Source of the DNA: an uncultured Lachnospiraceae bacterium
Lineage (GTDB): Bacteria; Bacillota; Clostridia; Lachnospirales; Lachnospiraceae
Direction of reading: 5' to 3'
Length of the DNA stretch: 63,198 nucleotides
NCBI GenBank assembly: GCA_910584585.1
Contig: CAJUBP010000025.1
Coordinates: 1-63,198, forward strand
In this document: in pieces, positions 17,005 through 25,715 of the stretch
Layout of the letters: every line of letters begins with the position of its first letter
How positions within the stretch are numbered: the first letter of the stretch is position 1
Translations under genes and position numbers: made by a program
Notes under the pieces: generated by a model
Database searches by the model: none
Seen by the model: the letters and a program-made list of their open reading frames with translations, nothing else
Told to the model about the DNA's origin: nothing

Positions 17005-17295
17005 TTACAATAAACGGTAGAACAAAATCCCGTAAATCAGCGCAAACCCGCTGATACCAAGGGTTCCCAATGTCAAAACCGTAACAGGATTGATTCCTGC
17101 CGCCATAGGAATCCCCAGATTTTTCAGTATTTCATTCACCACGCAAATTCCTGCAGACCCCACAAATCCCCGCAGCACAAAGGCAGTCAGCGCTTCTGCT
17201 CTCTGCTTCATAGCCCCGATAAAAAGAATCAGCGCGCAAAGTGCCGCAATCACTATGACCCCATAATATTTTTCCATAAACGTCTCCTTCTCCAT
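17005..17295 (-). CDS. BofA-like sigma-K processing regulator
   Basis: A 96-residue membrane protein with three hydrophobic segments. The C-terminal part, FVGSAGICVVNEILKNLGI followed by GINPVTVLTLGTLGISGFAL, matches the BofA family, which in Bacillus inhibits pro-sigma-K processing at the forespore outer membrane. Start at 17295 after AGGAG. The divergent neighbour is a DUF2508 (YaaL) protein, the same partner bofA has in Bacillus (recR-yaaL-bofA), which supports the call. It is a sporulation marker for the organism. Confidence 0.85.
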   Translation of the reverse strand: MEKETFMEKYYGVIVIAALCALILFIGAMKQRAEALTAFVLRGFVGSAGICVVNEILKNLGIPMAAGINPVTVLTLGTLGISGFALIYGILFYRLL

Positions 17296-17456
17296 TGATT
17301 TTCTCCTGTTATTATCTATATACCTTTTGGAAAAATTTATGACTTTTTTGTATATTACTGGAAGTTTCTGCTTATACTTAAAAAAAGAAAACGGTATGTA
17401 TGATCTGCAAATCATCACACCGCAGAAGAATCGCTGCAAAAAGGAAAGGGATGCAT

Positions 17457-17678
17457 ATGTTTCAGACAACCAAAAAGAAAACCGCCCATGGGGCTGCCTA
17501 CTCTTTACTTTTAGATGACCTGGAAAAAGCCCAGTGCGATTTGGCGCTTGCATACAACAGCTTTGAAAACGCCATGGACCCGGACTTAATCGACTGCTGC
17601 ATTTATCAGGTAAAAGCCCTGCAAATGCGCTATAAGTTCCTGCTTACCAAGGCAAAACAGTTCGAGGAGGATTTTTAG
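17457..17678 (+). CDS. DUF2508 (YaaL-like) protein
   Basis: A 73-residue soluble protein with DDLEKAQCDLALAYNSFENAMDPDLID and QMRYKFLLTKAKQFEEDF, the helical pattern of the DUF2508/YaaL family, whose function is unknown. GGAAAGGG precedes the ATG at 17457. The gene is divergent from the BofA-like gene and convergent with fliS; its stop codon overlaps that of fliS within a long palindrome. Confidence 0.8.
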   Translation: MFQTTKKKTAHGAAYSLLLDDLEKAQCDLALAYNSFENAMDPDLIDCCIYQVKALQMRYKFLLTKAKQFEEDF

Positions 17679-17699
17679 GCTAAAAATCCCCTTGAACTG
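17658..17699. terminator. Bidirectional terminator across two stop codons
   Basis: Arms 17658-17678 and 17680-17699 are inverted copies of about 20 bp with one mismatch and one extra base. The centre reads GGATTTTTAGGCTAAAAATC. Each arm ends in a T-run on its own strand, so the structure can stop transcription from both convergent genes while also encoding their last codons. Confidence 0.7.
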
Positions 17700-18151
17700 T
17701 CAGAACCCTGAAGGGTCTCTGTCAGGCTGCCTTTTTGATACGTCATGCCCGCAACTACCTGTTGGGCATGCTGCATCAGCGGTTCTGAAGAATCCTGCTT
17801 TGCCGCCTCCGCAAAGCCCTCATAGAGATTCTTCAGAATCCTCTGCGCATCCTGAATATTCTGCAGGGTATTCTTACATACCGCCATTGCCAGAAGTTTA
17901 TTTACAAAGTGATACAGCGGGTACAATTCGCCGGAGACAGCATAGGTAAAATCCAGATCATCCATCAATCTGCGCACTACCTGCTCTGCCTTTCCCACTG
18001 CGCTTTTAAATTCCTCATATTCCCCCGCTTCCCCGGCATGCTGCGCATCCTCTAGATAAGCAAAGAGAATATCATATATAATCACAATCATTTCCCCCCG
18101 GTTACAGCAGCTTAACCGGCGGGTAAATTCCTGCTTTTTTTCCTGTGTCAT
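17675..18151 (-). CDS. fliS: Flagellar export chaperone FliS
   Basis: A 158-residue helical protein. The N-terminal QEFTRRLSCCNRGEMIVIIYDILFAYLEDA and the following DLDFTYAVSGELYPLYHFVNKLL match FliS, which binds the disordered flagellin C-terminus in the cytosol and delivers it to the flagellar export gate. It sits 11 bp downstream of the flagellin gene in the same direction, as expected. It is somewhat longer than most FliS (about 125-135 residues), the excess being at the C-terminus. Confidence 0.88.
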   Translation of the reverse strand: MTQEKKQEFTRRLSCCNRGEMIVIIYDILFAYLEDAQHAGEAGEYEEFKSAVGKAEQVVRRLMDDLDFTYAVSGELYPLYHFVNKLLAMAVCKNTLQNIQDAQRILKNLYEGFAEAAKQDSSEPLMQHAQQVVAGMTYQKGSLTETLQGSDSSRGFLA

Positions 18152-18162
18152 AGAGCGTCCTC

Positions 18163-19659
18163 CTACTGCAGCAGCTGCAGAACCTGCTGAGGAATGTCGT
18201 TGGCCTGGGCAAGCACAGAAGTGGCTGCCTGTGTCAGCACATTGTATTTGGTGTATTCCGTCATCTCTTCGGCCATATCCACATCTTCAATCCTGGACAA
18301 AGCCTGGGTCATATTCAGTTCTGTGCCGTCTAAGCTGCTGACTGCATAATCCAGACGGTTCTGATACGCGCCGATGCTGGAACGCACTTCGCTGACCTTA
18401 GCGATGGCGCCGTCAAAGCTGGTAATAGCCCGATCTGCGCCGGTCACGGTACATACATTCACTTTATCAATATAAAGCGTCATGGAAGATACCTCCGGAA
18501 TCCGCACATCTACCGTCTGATTCTCATTCGCGCCGATCTGAAGGGTCATGGTTCCGATGTTGGTAACTTCCATATTCACCTGTGAATTGGGCGTAATCTG
18601 TCCCGGAGTTACCTCAAACTTCATCTCAAATCCGTTGCGATCTGAAATTGTCACATAATTTCCCTCTGCAAGAATGGTCGCCTGGGAGCCGAATCCCACA
18701 CGCTCTGCCGGCGTACCGGTGGTGGTAAATTCAACCTTTACATCTTCTCCATGGGGCACATTGGGATTGTTCTGGGGTATTCCGAGAAAATCCGCAAGTT
18801 CCTGGCTGTCACATTTCAAATCCAATTCTGTGGCGCTGCCGTATTCATCTGATACAAAAATCAGGTATCCTCCGTTTGTCACATCCGTAGGCACATATCC
18901 CGCGTCCTCCGGCTTTCCTGCCATAGTTGCTCCAGGAGGCGCAGCAGGAGGAGTCTGAGTTGCAGACACCAAAAGATTGACTTCACCCCGTTCTGCCCCT
19001 TCCCGCAGCTTTTCATATACTTCCTCAAAGGTATCTCCCTGAGAAATTTTAACTCCGACTCCATTGATCGTCACTACGCCCTCCGCCGGGGCTGTCGCCG
19101 CAGGCGCAATGTTCGCATTCCCCGCTACCAACGCATGCGTTGCGTCGCTGACCACGGTAATGCTGTAATCATCGGCAGTAACCGTATCTGAAATATCCAT
19201 TCTGGTAATTCCCCGGTTATCCGTAAATACCCGCTGATCCAATGTTCCGTCTAACAAGTGCTTGGTATTAAATTCCGTGTCTTTGGAAATGCGGTCAATC
19301 TCCTCTCTCAAAGAAGAAATCTCGGCCTGAATCGCCTCCAAATCATCCGGCGTATTCGTCCCATTTGCCGCCTGTACGGACAATTCCCGCATTCTCTGAA
19401 GCATTGCGTGAACCTCCGTCAAAGCGCCGTCTGCCGTATCCAGTACGGAAACTCCGTCGGAAGCATTTCTGGAAGCCTGGGCCAGACCTTTGATCTGTGC
19501 TTTCATCTTAGTGGAAATTGCCATTCCGGCCGCGTCATCGGAGGCCCTGTTAATGCGAAATCCTGTGGACAGCCGTTCAATGGACACGGATAAATTTTTA
19601 TCGGATTCTAATAATCTTTTGTTGGCAATAAGCGCTGACATGTTGTGGTTAATTTTCAT
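18163..19659 (-). CDS. fliC: Flagellin
   Basis: A 498-residue filament protein. The D0/D1 N-terminus starts MKINHNMSALIANKRL and includes LSTGFRINRASDDAAGMAIS; the C-terminal D1/D0 has MTEYTKYNVLTQAATSVLAQ and ends QQVLQLLQ. A central domain of about 200 residues (about 165-400, poor in conserved features) would be the surface-exposed D2/D3 region. AGGAGAGATAGAAA precedes the ATG. No clear sigma-28 promoter was found in the 83 bp upstream, so it may be read through from the large upstream gene or from a promoter inside it. Confidence 0.97.
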   Translation of the reverse strand: MKINHNMSALIANKRLLESDKNLSVSIERLSTGFRINRASDDAAGMAISTKMKAQIKGLAQASRNASDGVSVLDTADGALTEVHAMLQRMRELSVQAANGTNTPDDLEAIQAEISSLREEIDRISKDTEFNTKHLLDGTLDQRVFTDNRGITRMDISDTVTADDYSITVVSDATHALVAGNANIAPAATAPAEGVVTINGVGVKISQGDTFEEVYEKLREGAERGEVNLLVSATQTPPAAPPGATMAGKPEDAGYVPTDVTNGGYLIFVSDEYGSATELDLKCDSQELADFLGIPQNNPNVPHGEDVKVEFTTTGTPAERVGFGSQATILAEGNYVTISDRNGFEMKFEVTPGQITPNSQVNMEVTNIGTMTLQIGANENQTVDVRIPEVSSMTLYIDKVNVCTVTGADRAITSFDGAIAKVSEVRSSIGAYQNRLDYAVSSLDGTELNMTQALSRIEDVDMAEEMTEYTKYNVLTQAATSVLAQANDIPQQVLQLLQ

Positions 19660-19742
19660 TTTCTATCTCTCCTGTTCTTCGTAATTCTGCCATTTTCCCC
19701 GGACAACTGCAAAGTCCTTTTTGCTGTTTGCTCCGGAAAATG

Positions 19743-22700
19743 TTACGGCTGCATATTCTGTCCTGTCTGCTTAACCTCTTCTAAAAAGGCTCTGGCAACG
19801 CCGTACAACGTCCTTGTCTGCACTTGCTGCTCTTCCTGCGTCTGTTCTGAATCCCCTATTCCTTTTTCTCTGGAAAAAATATTGGCAAGATCCAGATGAT
19901 CGCTGCAAATCATATTCATCTCCCATGTCTGACCTTCTTCCTGGCCAAGGCGCGCCCGAAGATCCGCTTCATGGTTTTTCAATTCTTCAATCGTTTCCGG
20001 GGAATCTGATACCAGATACCCTTTGACGGAATCCTTCTGCACCTGGAAGCTGGCGGATACTTTCCCAAGTTTGGGGCTGTCAAACATAATATCCACTCTG
20101 CCCCGCTCCCGCTTGCCCCGGACAATCTTAAGCTGGACATTGGTCAATTCATCGGCCACTAATACTGGAATTGCATAATTCTCTTCTTTCGTCATCCGGG
20201 CGCCCAGTTCAATCTGCTGGCGCATCACCCTCATATCGCGGATATCCAGGCTTCGCGCATCCTCTGACTCGATCATGGTTTTCATCACATTTTCCGCCAG
20301 ATCTGCCAGTTTCTCCTGGGCCTTGGCCATATCTTCCGGAGTCTTAACCGCCTCGCCGAATTCCTTGATAATCTCTTCTTTTACTTCATCAAAATTAACT
20401 TCTTTGTCCAGATTCTCAGGATCGAACAGAGACTTAAAGATTCCGTTTCGGTTATGAATCATTTGATTGGCTGCCATAATATTATAAGCAGTCACCGGCA
20501 TATCATAGCCGCTCAGCATATTCAGCACATGGGCCTCCGCTTCCCTGGCCCCGGCAAATTCCTGCAGCTGTTCCTGATAATACGCCCGTTCTGATTCTTC
20601 ATCCGCCGGCGCTTCCCGCAGCTGCCATAACAATTCTTCCGGCGTCATTTCTTCCCAGGTCCTGCCTGCAGCATTGGCTGCGCTCTGCTGCATTCCTTCT
20701 GGCGTCACCAAATCAAAGGCCTCTTTAGCGCAGTCGGTCTGATATGCCGCCTCTATCTGCTGGGAAATGCTCAGTTCCTGACTGTGGATTGCGTCAGCTT
20801 CCCCGAAATTATCATCCACTGACACATTTATGCCGGGATTCCGATTGGTCCGCACAGCGCTTAAAAGATTCTTCATAGTCAAATCCGCGCCCTGATGCAC
20901 CAATGCCCCGATCACCGCTCCGTCTGTCTTGTCAATCTGATTCAGCAGACGGTAAATTCCGATATAACTGTCCCGTTCCTCCGGAGTGATGCCCTGATTC
21001 TGCTCTAATTTCCACAGATATTTGCTGAACTTCTCTTCGCTGGCATCCTCCATGCGGTTTTTGATTTCCTGCGCCTTGCTGTTCAGCTGCTCCACATTCA
21101 TGTCCAGGGGATTTACCCCTTCCCGTATCATTTCCATTACCACAGAGGGAGACAGGTTCTGGAACATATTCTGAACCTTCTGATCGGCTGCCTTGATCCC
21201 TGCGATGGATTCCGGATTAATCTCCATTTGGTTATAGGCCAGAATCCGTACGGCCCGCTGATTGGACTCTGTGGTCTCTAATCCTAAATCTTTTAATATA
21301 TCATCTACATTCCGAAATGCCTTCTGGATGGAATCGCCCATATCTCTTCTGGGTTCGGTCCGAAGGGTCTCATAGGCCTCTCCTGCCCGTTCCATCTTTG
21401 CCTGCTCCGACATTCCGGACTCATGTATGGTATGGATACTGTCTTCACTGGTCCTGATATTTCCCAGAATCGAAGCCGGAACATCCGCCAGTTCCCTGGT
21501 TTTTCCCATGGTCTCCGCAAAAACTTCCGTATTCTCAGGGGTAGCAGGGATTCCGTTCTGAGACAGCAGGTTTTTGTAATACTGATCTTCGATGGACTTC
21601 AATTGGTCAACCAATTCTTCCAATGGTTTTGTCTCAATGGAAATCCCCTGCTTCAGCAGCGCGTAATTGGCCTGGGCCGTCATCATCAGCCGGGTTTCCT
21701 CCAACTGTCTCTTCGCGGTGAGAAACGCCATATCCTCTTTGGCGTATTCCGGAATATCACGGGATTCAGAAAAGGACTGCTGATTCTGCTGTTCCTGCTG
21801 ACTCTGGGCTGCCTGCAAATTCTCTATCGTAAGGGGAAGCCCCTGTTCTACAACGCTCCACACCTGGGCGTCAGTGGCCTGACTGACGGTCTGAGCCGCC
21901 TGCTTCGCTCTGTCTCCGTTGCTGTAGCCTTCTAATATCACAGCATCCATGGGGCGTTTTCCCTCTGCAACCGCCTCTATCATGGCTCCCGCCAACTGTT
22001 CCGGATCCGGCGGAAGCTGCATTTCCTTCAAATCCATGGCATATTTCAGATTTTCTTCGGTCAGCGGAATCTCATTGTCTAACATCCACTGGCTGCACTC
22101 CAGCGTGTCTTCATTCACCGAAAAGCCTGCCCGGACAATGATCTGCTCCACCTGGCTTTTTAACCCATCATCCATGGAAATTCCTGCATTTTCGGAATTG
22201 GCTGTACCGTAATTGGTACTGTATTGGGCTTTATATAGATTCTCTACGGTGGGGGGCAGTTCATGCTCCAATAGATATTTCACCGTTTCGTCCGTACAAT
22301 CTGTAAGATCTGCCGCCTGCTGCACCGTTTCCGCGCAGTCAGAGATATTTTCCTCTGTAGCCGGAAGATCCGCCTGGCGGAGCACTGACTCTAACTGGCT
22401 TGCCAGCCCTGTGCTTCCTGCCAGAGTTTCTAACTGCTCTTTACTTAACTCATCTCCAAAAACACTGATATCTACACCAGCCTTCGCCAGTTCCATTTTA
22501 ATCTTATCAATCTCTGTGACAATAGTTTCTACCTCTGTGCCGTTCACAGAGAACCCGTCTTTGCCCATTTGCTCACAGTCTTCTTCCGACATGGTGTTGC
22601 TGACCACTTCCATCTTCTGCTGTATCAGCTCTGTCTGAGCATTCTGAGCGTCCTGCTGTATCTTCTCTATCTGAGATTCTGCCGGACATACCCCCGTCTC

Positions 22701-22859
22701 TACTCTGGTCTGCTGCACCGATGTCACTCTGCCAGTTTCTTTCTCTATCTGCTCTGTGGTTGTTTCCTGGGCAGTCACCGTGACATTTCCCTTAATTTCC
22801 ACACTGCGGCTGGTTCTGGTAATTTCTGCCGCATTACTGTTCTCTATTCTTACATTCAT
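19743..22859 (-). CDS. Giant repeat protein with FliK-like C-terminus (DUF6240-type)
   Basis: About 1038 residues, acidic and Gln-rich, without signal peptide or membrane helices. At least seven degenerate repeats carry the core [hydrophobic]-P-x-T-x-E-N followed by about 12 helical residues (LPATEENISDCAETV, LPPTVENLYKAQYS, IPLTEENLKYAMDL, LPLTIENLQAAQSQ, IPATPENTEVFAETM). The last 150 residues (VQLKIVRGKRERGRVDIMFD, LGKVSASFQVQKDSVKGYL, LKNHEADLRARLGQ) follow the pattern of the FliK hook-length-control C-terminal domain. It resembles proteins labelled DUF6240 in Clostridia. The position just upstream of flagellin and FliS supports a flagellar role. The start at 22859 has only a weak ribosome site. 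Confidence 0.6.
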   Translation of the reverse strand: MNVRIENSNAAEITRTSRSVEIKGNVTVTAQETTTEQIEKETGRVTSVQQTRVETGVCPAESQIEKIQQDAQNAQTELIQQKMEVVSNTMSEEDCEQMGKDGFSVNGTEVETIVTEIDKIKMELAKAGVDISVFGDELSKEQLETLAGSTGLASQLESVLRQADLPATEENISDCAETVQQAADLTDCTDETVKYLLEHELPPTVENLYKAQYSTNYGTANSENAGISMDDGLKSQVEQIIVRAGFSVNEDTLECSQWMLDNEIPLTEENLKYAMDLKEMQLPPDPEQLAGAMIEAVAEGKRPMDAVILEGYSNGDRAKQAAQTVSQATDAQVWSVVEQGLPLTIENLQAAQSQQEQQNQQSFSESRDIPEYAKEDMAFLTAKRQLEETRLMMTAQANYALLKQGISIETKPLEELVDQLKSIEDQYYKNLLSQNGIPATPENTEVFAETMGKTRELADVPASILGNIRTSEDSIHTIHESGMSEQAKMERAGEAYETLRTEPRRDMGDSIQKAFRNVDDILKDLGLETTESNQRAVRILAYNQMEINPESIAGIKAADQKVQNMFQNLSPSVVMEMIREGVNPLDMNVEQLNSKAQEIKNRMEDASEEKFSKYLWKLEQNQGITPEERDSYIGIYRLLNQIDKTDGAVIGALVHQGADLTMKNLLSAVRTNRNPGINVSVDDNFGEADAIHSQELSISQQIEAAYQTDCAKEAFDLVTPEGMQQSAANAAGRTWEEMTPEELLWQLREAPADEESERAYYQEQLQEFAGAREAEAHVLNMLSGYDMPVTAYNIMAANQMIHNRNGIFKSLFDPENLDKEVNFDEVKEEIIKEFGEAVKTPEDMAKAQEKLADLAENVMKTMIESEDARSLDIRDMRVMRQQIELGARMTKEENYAIPVLVADELTNVQLKIVRGKRERGRVDIMFDSPKLGKVSASFQVQKDSVKGYLVSDSPETIEELKNHEADLRARLGQEEGQTWEMNMICSDHLDLANIFSREKGIGDSEQTQEEQQVQTRTLYGVARAFLEEVKQTGQNMQP

Positions 22860-22941
22860 ATCCGTGCCCCATTTTTCTTGTGCCTGATTTTTGATAATAC
22901 CTATTTCGGATAAAAAACAGAGAAACTTTAGCAATTTTCAC

Positions 22942-22970
22942 TTGTAATCAGAGGACATTTGTATTAAAAT
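22942..22970 (+). promoter_or_regulatory. Sigma-A promoter of the ferredoxin
   Basis: TTGTAA (22942-22947), 17-bp spacer, TAAAAT (22965-22970), followed by a 60-bp leader and AAGGAGG before the ferredoxin ATG. Confidence 0.7.
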
Positions 22971-23035
22971 AGGGTTCAAAGCTACCGGTTAGGGAGCTGA
23001 GTTGAACATTCATTTTATTAAGGAGGAAATTAATT

Positions 23036-23206
23036 ATGGCATACGTAATTACTGACGCTTGTGTAAGCTGCGGAACATGTGAAGGTGAATGTCCAGTAGG
23101 AGCAATCTCCGCTGGTGACGGCAAATATGAAATCAATGCAGATACCTGCATCGATTGCGGAACATGTGCAGGCTCCTGTCCTACAGGCGCTATTGAGCAG
23201 GGCTAA
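23036..23206 (+). CDS. 2[4Fe-4S] ferredoxin
   Basis: A 56-residue clostridial-type ferredoxin starting MAYVITDACVSCGTCEGECP and ending in a second CIDCGTCAGSCPTGAIEQG. Both CxxCxxCxxxCP cluster motifs are complete, giving two low-potential 4Fe-4S centres. It is a soluble electron carrier for pyruvate:ferredoxin oxidoreductase, hydrogenases and Rnf-type complexes in anaerobes. It has AAGGAGG eight bases before the start, its own promoter and a strong terminator, so it is a highly expressed monocistronic gene. Confidence 0.97.
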   Translation: MAYVITDACVSCGTCEGECPVGAISAGDGKYEINADTCIDCGTCAGSCPTGAIEQG

Positions 23207-23242
23207 TCTTTATTGTTTTTTCATGTAGCAGAGACTACATAA

Positions 23243-23280
23243 GGGGCCGGCATCCCGATTGAGATGCCAGCCCCTTTTTT
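23243..23280 (+). terminator. Rho-independent terminator of the ferredoxin
   Basis: GGGGCcGGCATC and GATGCCaGCCCC form a 12-bp stem with one C-A mismatch over an eight-base loop, followed by TTTTTT. It lies 36 bp after the ferredoxin stop. Confidence 0.92.
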
Positions 23281-23355
23281 ACACATAATCCGTGAAACGA
23301 TCGAAAGACGCGCCCCTTCACTTCCCTTTTCCGGCTGCCAGGGACAGCGTGTCCC

Positions 23356-24096
23356 TTATTCCGTAACCGTCAGGTTCGGACTTAATTTCTTCTCTTTGCC
23401 CAGTCTCTTTTCCGTTTCTTTCTTCTCCTTTTTGTGGAACCGTTTGCTCTTGCGGGTGGCGCGGATTGCCTCGTCCAGCCTGCGGAACCGTTCTTCCTCG
23501 GCTTCGTCCTGTTCCCGCATCAGATAGTTCATTTCTTTCAGCACCCGATCCCCTACCTGTACTCCTACCTCCTTTCCCAATGCCGGATTGTTTTCTTCCA
23601 TCGCCTGTTTCACAATGGTGAGCATCATGGACTGGAACTGTTCTAATTTCACAGTATTGGAAATGGGATTGTTATGTTTTTCCATCATAGGTTTCGGAAC
23701 TGGTTCCACATATTCCCGGTTCATCTGAATTACGTTTTTCCCTCCCGGCTGCAACTCTCCCGTCGGCTGGCTTCCGTAGAATTCCCCGGTTCCCGCCGCC
23801 GGCTGGCCTCCGTAAAATTCTCCATTTCCTGCCGCCTGGCTTCCGTAAAATTCTCCGGTTCCTGCCGCCGGCTGACCGCTATGTATCATCATTCGAATCG
23901 CTTTGAGCTGATAACCTTGTTCTTTCCATTCTTTTATCTTTTGGAACTGCGCTATATTTTCTTCTGTATAATAGCGGTGACCCATTTCGTTGCGGGGGAT
24001 GGCAAGCTCCAGCTCTTCTTCCCAATAGCGCAATACGTGGGACTCAACATTTACAATGTTTGCCGCGTCCGAAATCATATAGCGTGCGTTTTCCAC
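23356..24096 (-). CDS. MerR-like DNA-binding protein with internal repeats
   Basis: A 246-residue protein. Residues 5-75 are a MerR-type winged helix-turn-helix (MISDAANIVNVESHVLRYWE, EMGHRYYTEENIAQFQKIKEWKEQGYQL). Residues 76-118 hold four near-exact copies of a 12-13 residue unit built on GEFYG (QPAAGTGEFYGS). The C-terminal half is a Glu/Lys-rich helical segment (KEMNYLMREQDEAEEERF) ending in a strongly basic tail. No ligand-binding domain of a classical MerR is present. It has its own promoter at 24193-24221 and a good ribosome site; targets are unknown. Confidence 0.75.
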   Translation of the reverse strand: MENARYMISDAANIVNVESHVLRYWEEELELAIPRNEMGHRYYTEENIAQFQKIKEWKEQGYQLKAIRMMIHSGQPAAGTGEFYGSQAAGNGEFYGGQPAAGTGEFYGSQPTGELQPGGKNVIQMNREYVEPVPKPMMEKHNNPISNTVKLEQFQSMMLTIVKQAMEENNPALGKEVGVQVGDRVLKEMNYLMREQDEAEEERFRRLDEAIRATRKSKRFHKKEKKETEKRLGKEKKLSPNLTVTE

Positions 24097-24192
24097 ATTT
24101 TAACCTCCTTTTTGGGATTTGACTTCCGGTAGCCCGGCCTGCCCTGCTGCAGGATTTTCATCCTTGCCAGCTTGTCCCTTTTTACTAATTCT

Positions 24193-24221
24193 ATTTTAAC
24201 GATTTCTTTCTGCTGTTACAA
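24193..24221 (-). promoter_or_regulatory. Sigma-A promoter of the MerR-like gene
   Basis: Minus strand TTGTAA (24221-24216), 17-bp spacer, TAAAAT (24198-24193), about 100 bp before the MerR-like start codon. Confidence 0.65.
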
Positions 24222-24249
24222 TCTTTTTTCATCGTGAAATAATGACAGC

Positions 24250-24285
24250 AAAAAACAGATACTTTCCTTTTACGGAAAATATCTG
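24250..24285 (-). terminator. Terminator of the gdpP-rplI-dnaB operon
   Basis: On the minus strand CAGATATTTTCC pairs with GGAAAGTATCTG (12 bp, one G-U pair), followed by TTTTTTG. It lies 27 bp beyond the dnaB stop codon. Confidence 0.85.
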
Positions 24286-24311
24286 TCTGATTCTACATAA
24301 TACAACACTTT

Positions 24312-25643
24312 TTACCGTTTCTCCATATTGGCAAACTTGGTATACTGGGGCAGCCAAACCAGATTAATGGTCCCTATGGGGCCGTTTCTCTGCTTGGCAA
24401 TGATAATTTCCGCAATATTTTTATCCGGCGTATCCTTATTGTAGTAATCGTCACGGTAAATAAACATCACAACGTCCGCGTCCTGCTCAATCGCCCCCGA
24501 TTCTCTTAAATCAGAAAGCATGGGCCTGTGATCCGGCCGCTGCTCCACCTGACGGCTCAGCTGGGACAACGCAATCACCGGAACATTCAGTTCCCGGGCC
24601 AGTCCTTTCAGAGAACGGGAGATGTCTGAGATTTCCTGCTGCCTGGAATCCGATCTGCCGGAACCGGACATCAATTGAAGATAGTCAATAATAATCAATT
24701 TCAAGTCATGCTCCAACTTGTATTTCCGGCATTTGGAACGCAGCTCTGAAATGGAAATTCCAGGAGTATCGTCAATGATCAACTTGGAACGGCCGATGGT
24801 GCCTGCGCCTTCTATCAGCTTCTCCCAGTCGGAATCCGCCAAATTACCGGAACGAAGAAGCTGGGCATCCACTCTGGATTCCAGGGAAAACAGACGGTTA
24901 ACCAGCTGTTCCTTGGACATTTCCAGACTGAAAATCGCTGTGCACAGGTCGCTGTGAAAGGCTACATACTGGGCAATATTTAATACAAACGCTGTCTTTC
25001 CCATGGACGGCCTTGCGGCAACCAGAACCAAATCCGAAGGCTGAAGCCCTGAGGTGCGGTAGTCCAAATCTACAAATCCGGTTGCGATTCCTGTGACATT
25101 GCCCTTGGTCTTAGAAGCCTGTTCAATTCTTTCCAGGGCGGTGATTACCACCTGCTTAATGGGAACATAGTCCCCGCCGCTCTTGTTCTGAAGCAGATCG
25201 AAAATTTTCTTCTCCGTATCCGCCATAATATCTTCCAGGCTTTCCCTGCCCAGATAGCATTGGTTGGCAATTTCTTCATTTACCTTGATCAATCTGCGCA
25301 AGGTCGCCTTTTCTTTTACAATATTGGCGTAATACTTTATATTGGCGGAAGTAGGCACAGCGGCCACCAGTTCTCCCACAAACTCCAGGCTGCTCACCTC
25401 TGCGGGAACATCTTTTTCCCTCAGACGGTTCTGAAGCGTAATCATATCCACCGGCTGTTCTTCATTATATAATTCCACCATGGTTTCAAACAGAACGCCG
25501 TATTGCTGATGGTAAAAATCCTGCCGGATTAAGATTTCAGAAGCCATGATAATCGCTTCCCGGTCCATAATCATTGCGCCGATCACCGACTGCTCCGCTT
25601 CCAGGTTATTGGGCATAATCCGCTTGATCAGATCTTCCTCCAT
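24312..25643 (-). CDS. dnaB: Replicative DNA helicase DnaB
   Basis: A 443-residue hexameric 5'-3' helicase of the replication fork. The N-terminal primase-interacting domain (NNLEAEQSVIGAMIMDREAI) is followed by the RecA-like ATPase with Walker A AARPSMGKTAFVLN, Walker B LKLIIIDYLQLMSG, and SQLSRQVEQRPDHRP with the DLRESGAIEQDAD motif. ACAGGAGG precedes the ATG at 25643. It is the third gene of the gdpP-rplI-dnaB operon, an order conserved across Firmicutes. Confidence 0.97.
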   Translation of the reverse strand: MEEDLIKRIMPNNLEAEQSVIGAMIMDREAIIMASEILIRQDFYHQQYGVLFETMVELYNEEQPVDMITLQNRLREKDVPAEVSSLEFVGELVAAVPTSANIKYYANIVKEKATLRRLIKVNEEIANQCYLGRESLEDIMADTEKKIFDLLQNKSGGDYVPIKQVVITALERIEQASKTKGNVTGIATGFVDLDYRTSGLQPSDLVLVAARPSMGKTAFVLNIAQYVAFHSDLCTAIFSLEMSKEQLVNRLFSLESRVDAQLLRSGNLADSDWEKLIEGAGTIGRSKLIIDDTPGISISELRSKCRKYKLEHDLKLIIIDYLQLMSGSGRSDSRQQEISDISRSLKGLARELNVPVIALSQLSRQVEQRPDHRPMLSDLRESGAIEQDADVVMFIYRDDYYNKDTPDKNIAEIIIAKQRNGPIGTINLVWLPQYTKFANMEKR

Positions 25644-25715
25644 AAATCCTCCTGTCATATCCGCATTTTACGCGCCTGTCTCACCGGGTGCAAACGCTGT
25701 CCCCTGCAGATAAAA

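Noticed and set aside
19660..19742. Sigma-28 flagellar promoter for flagellin
   Set aside because: No sequence close to TAAA-N15-GCCGATAA was found in the gap; only an imperfect hairpin built on CCGGA is present.
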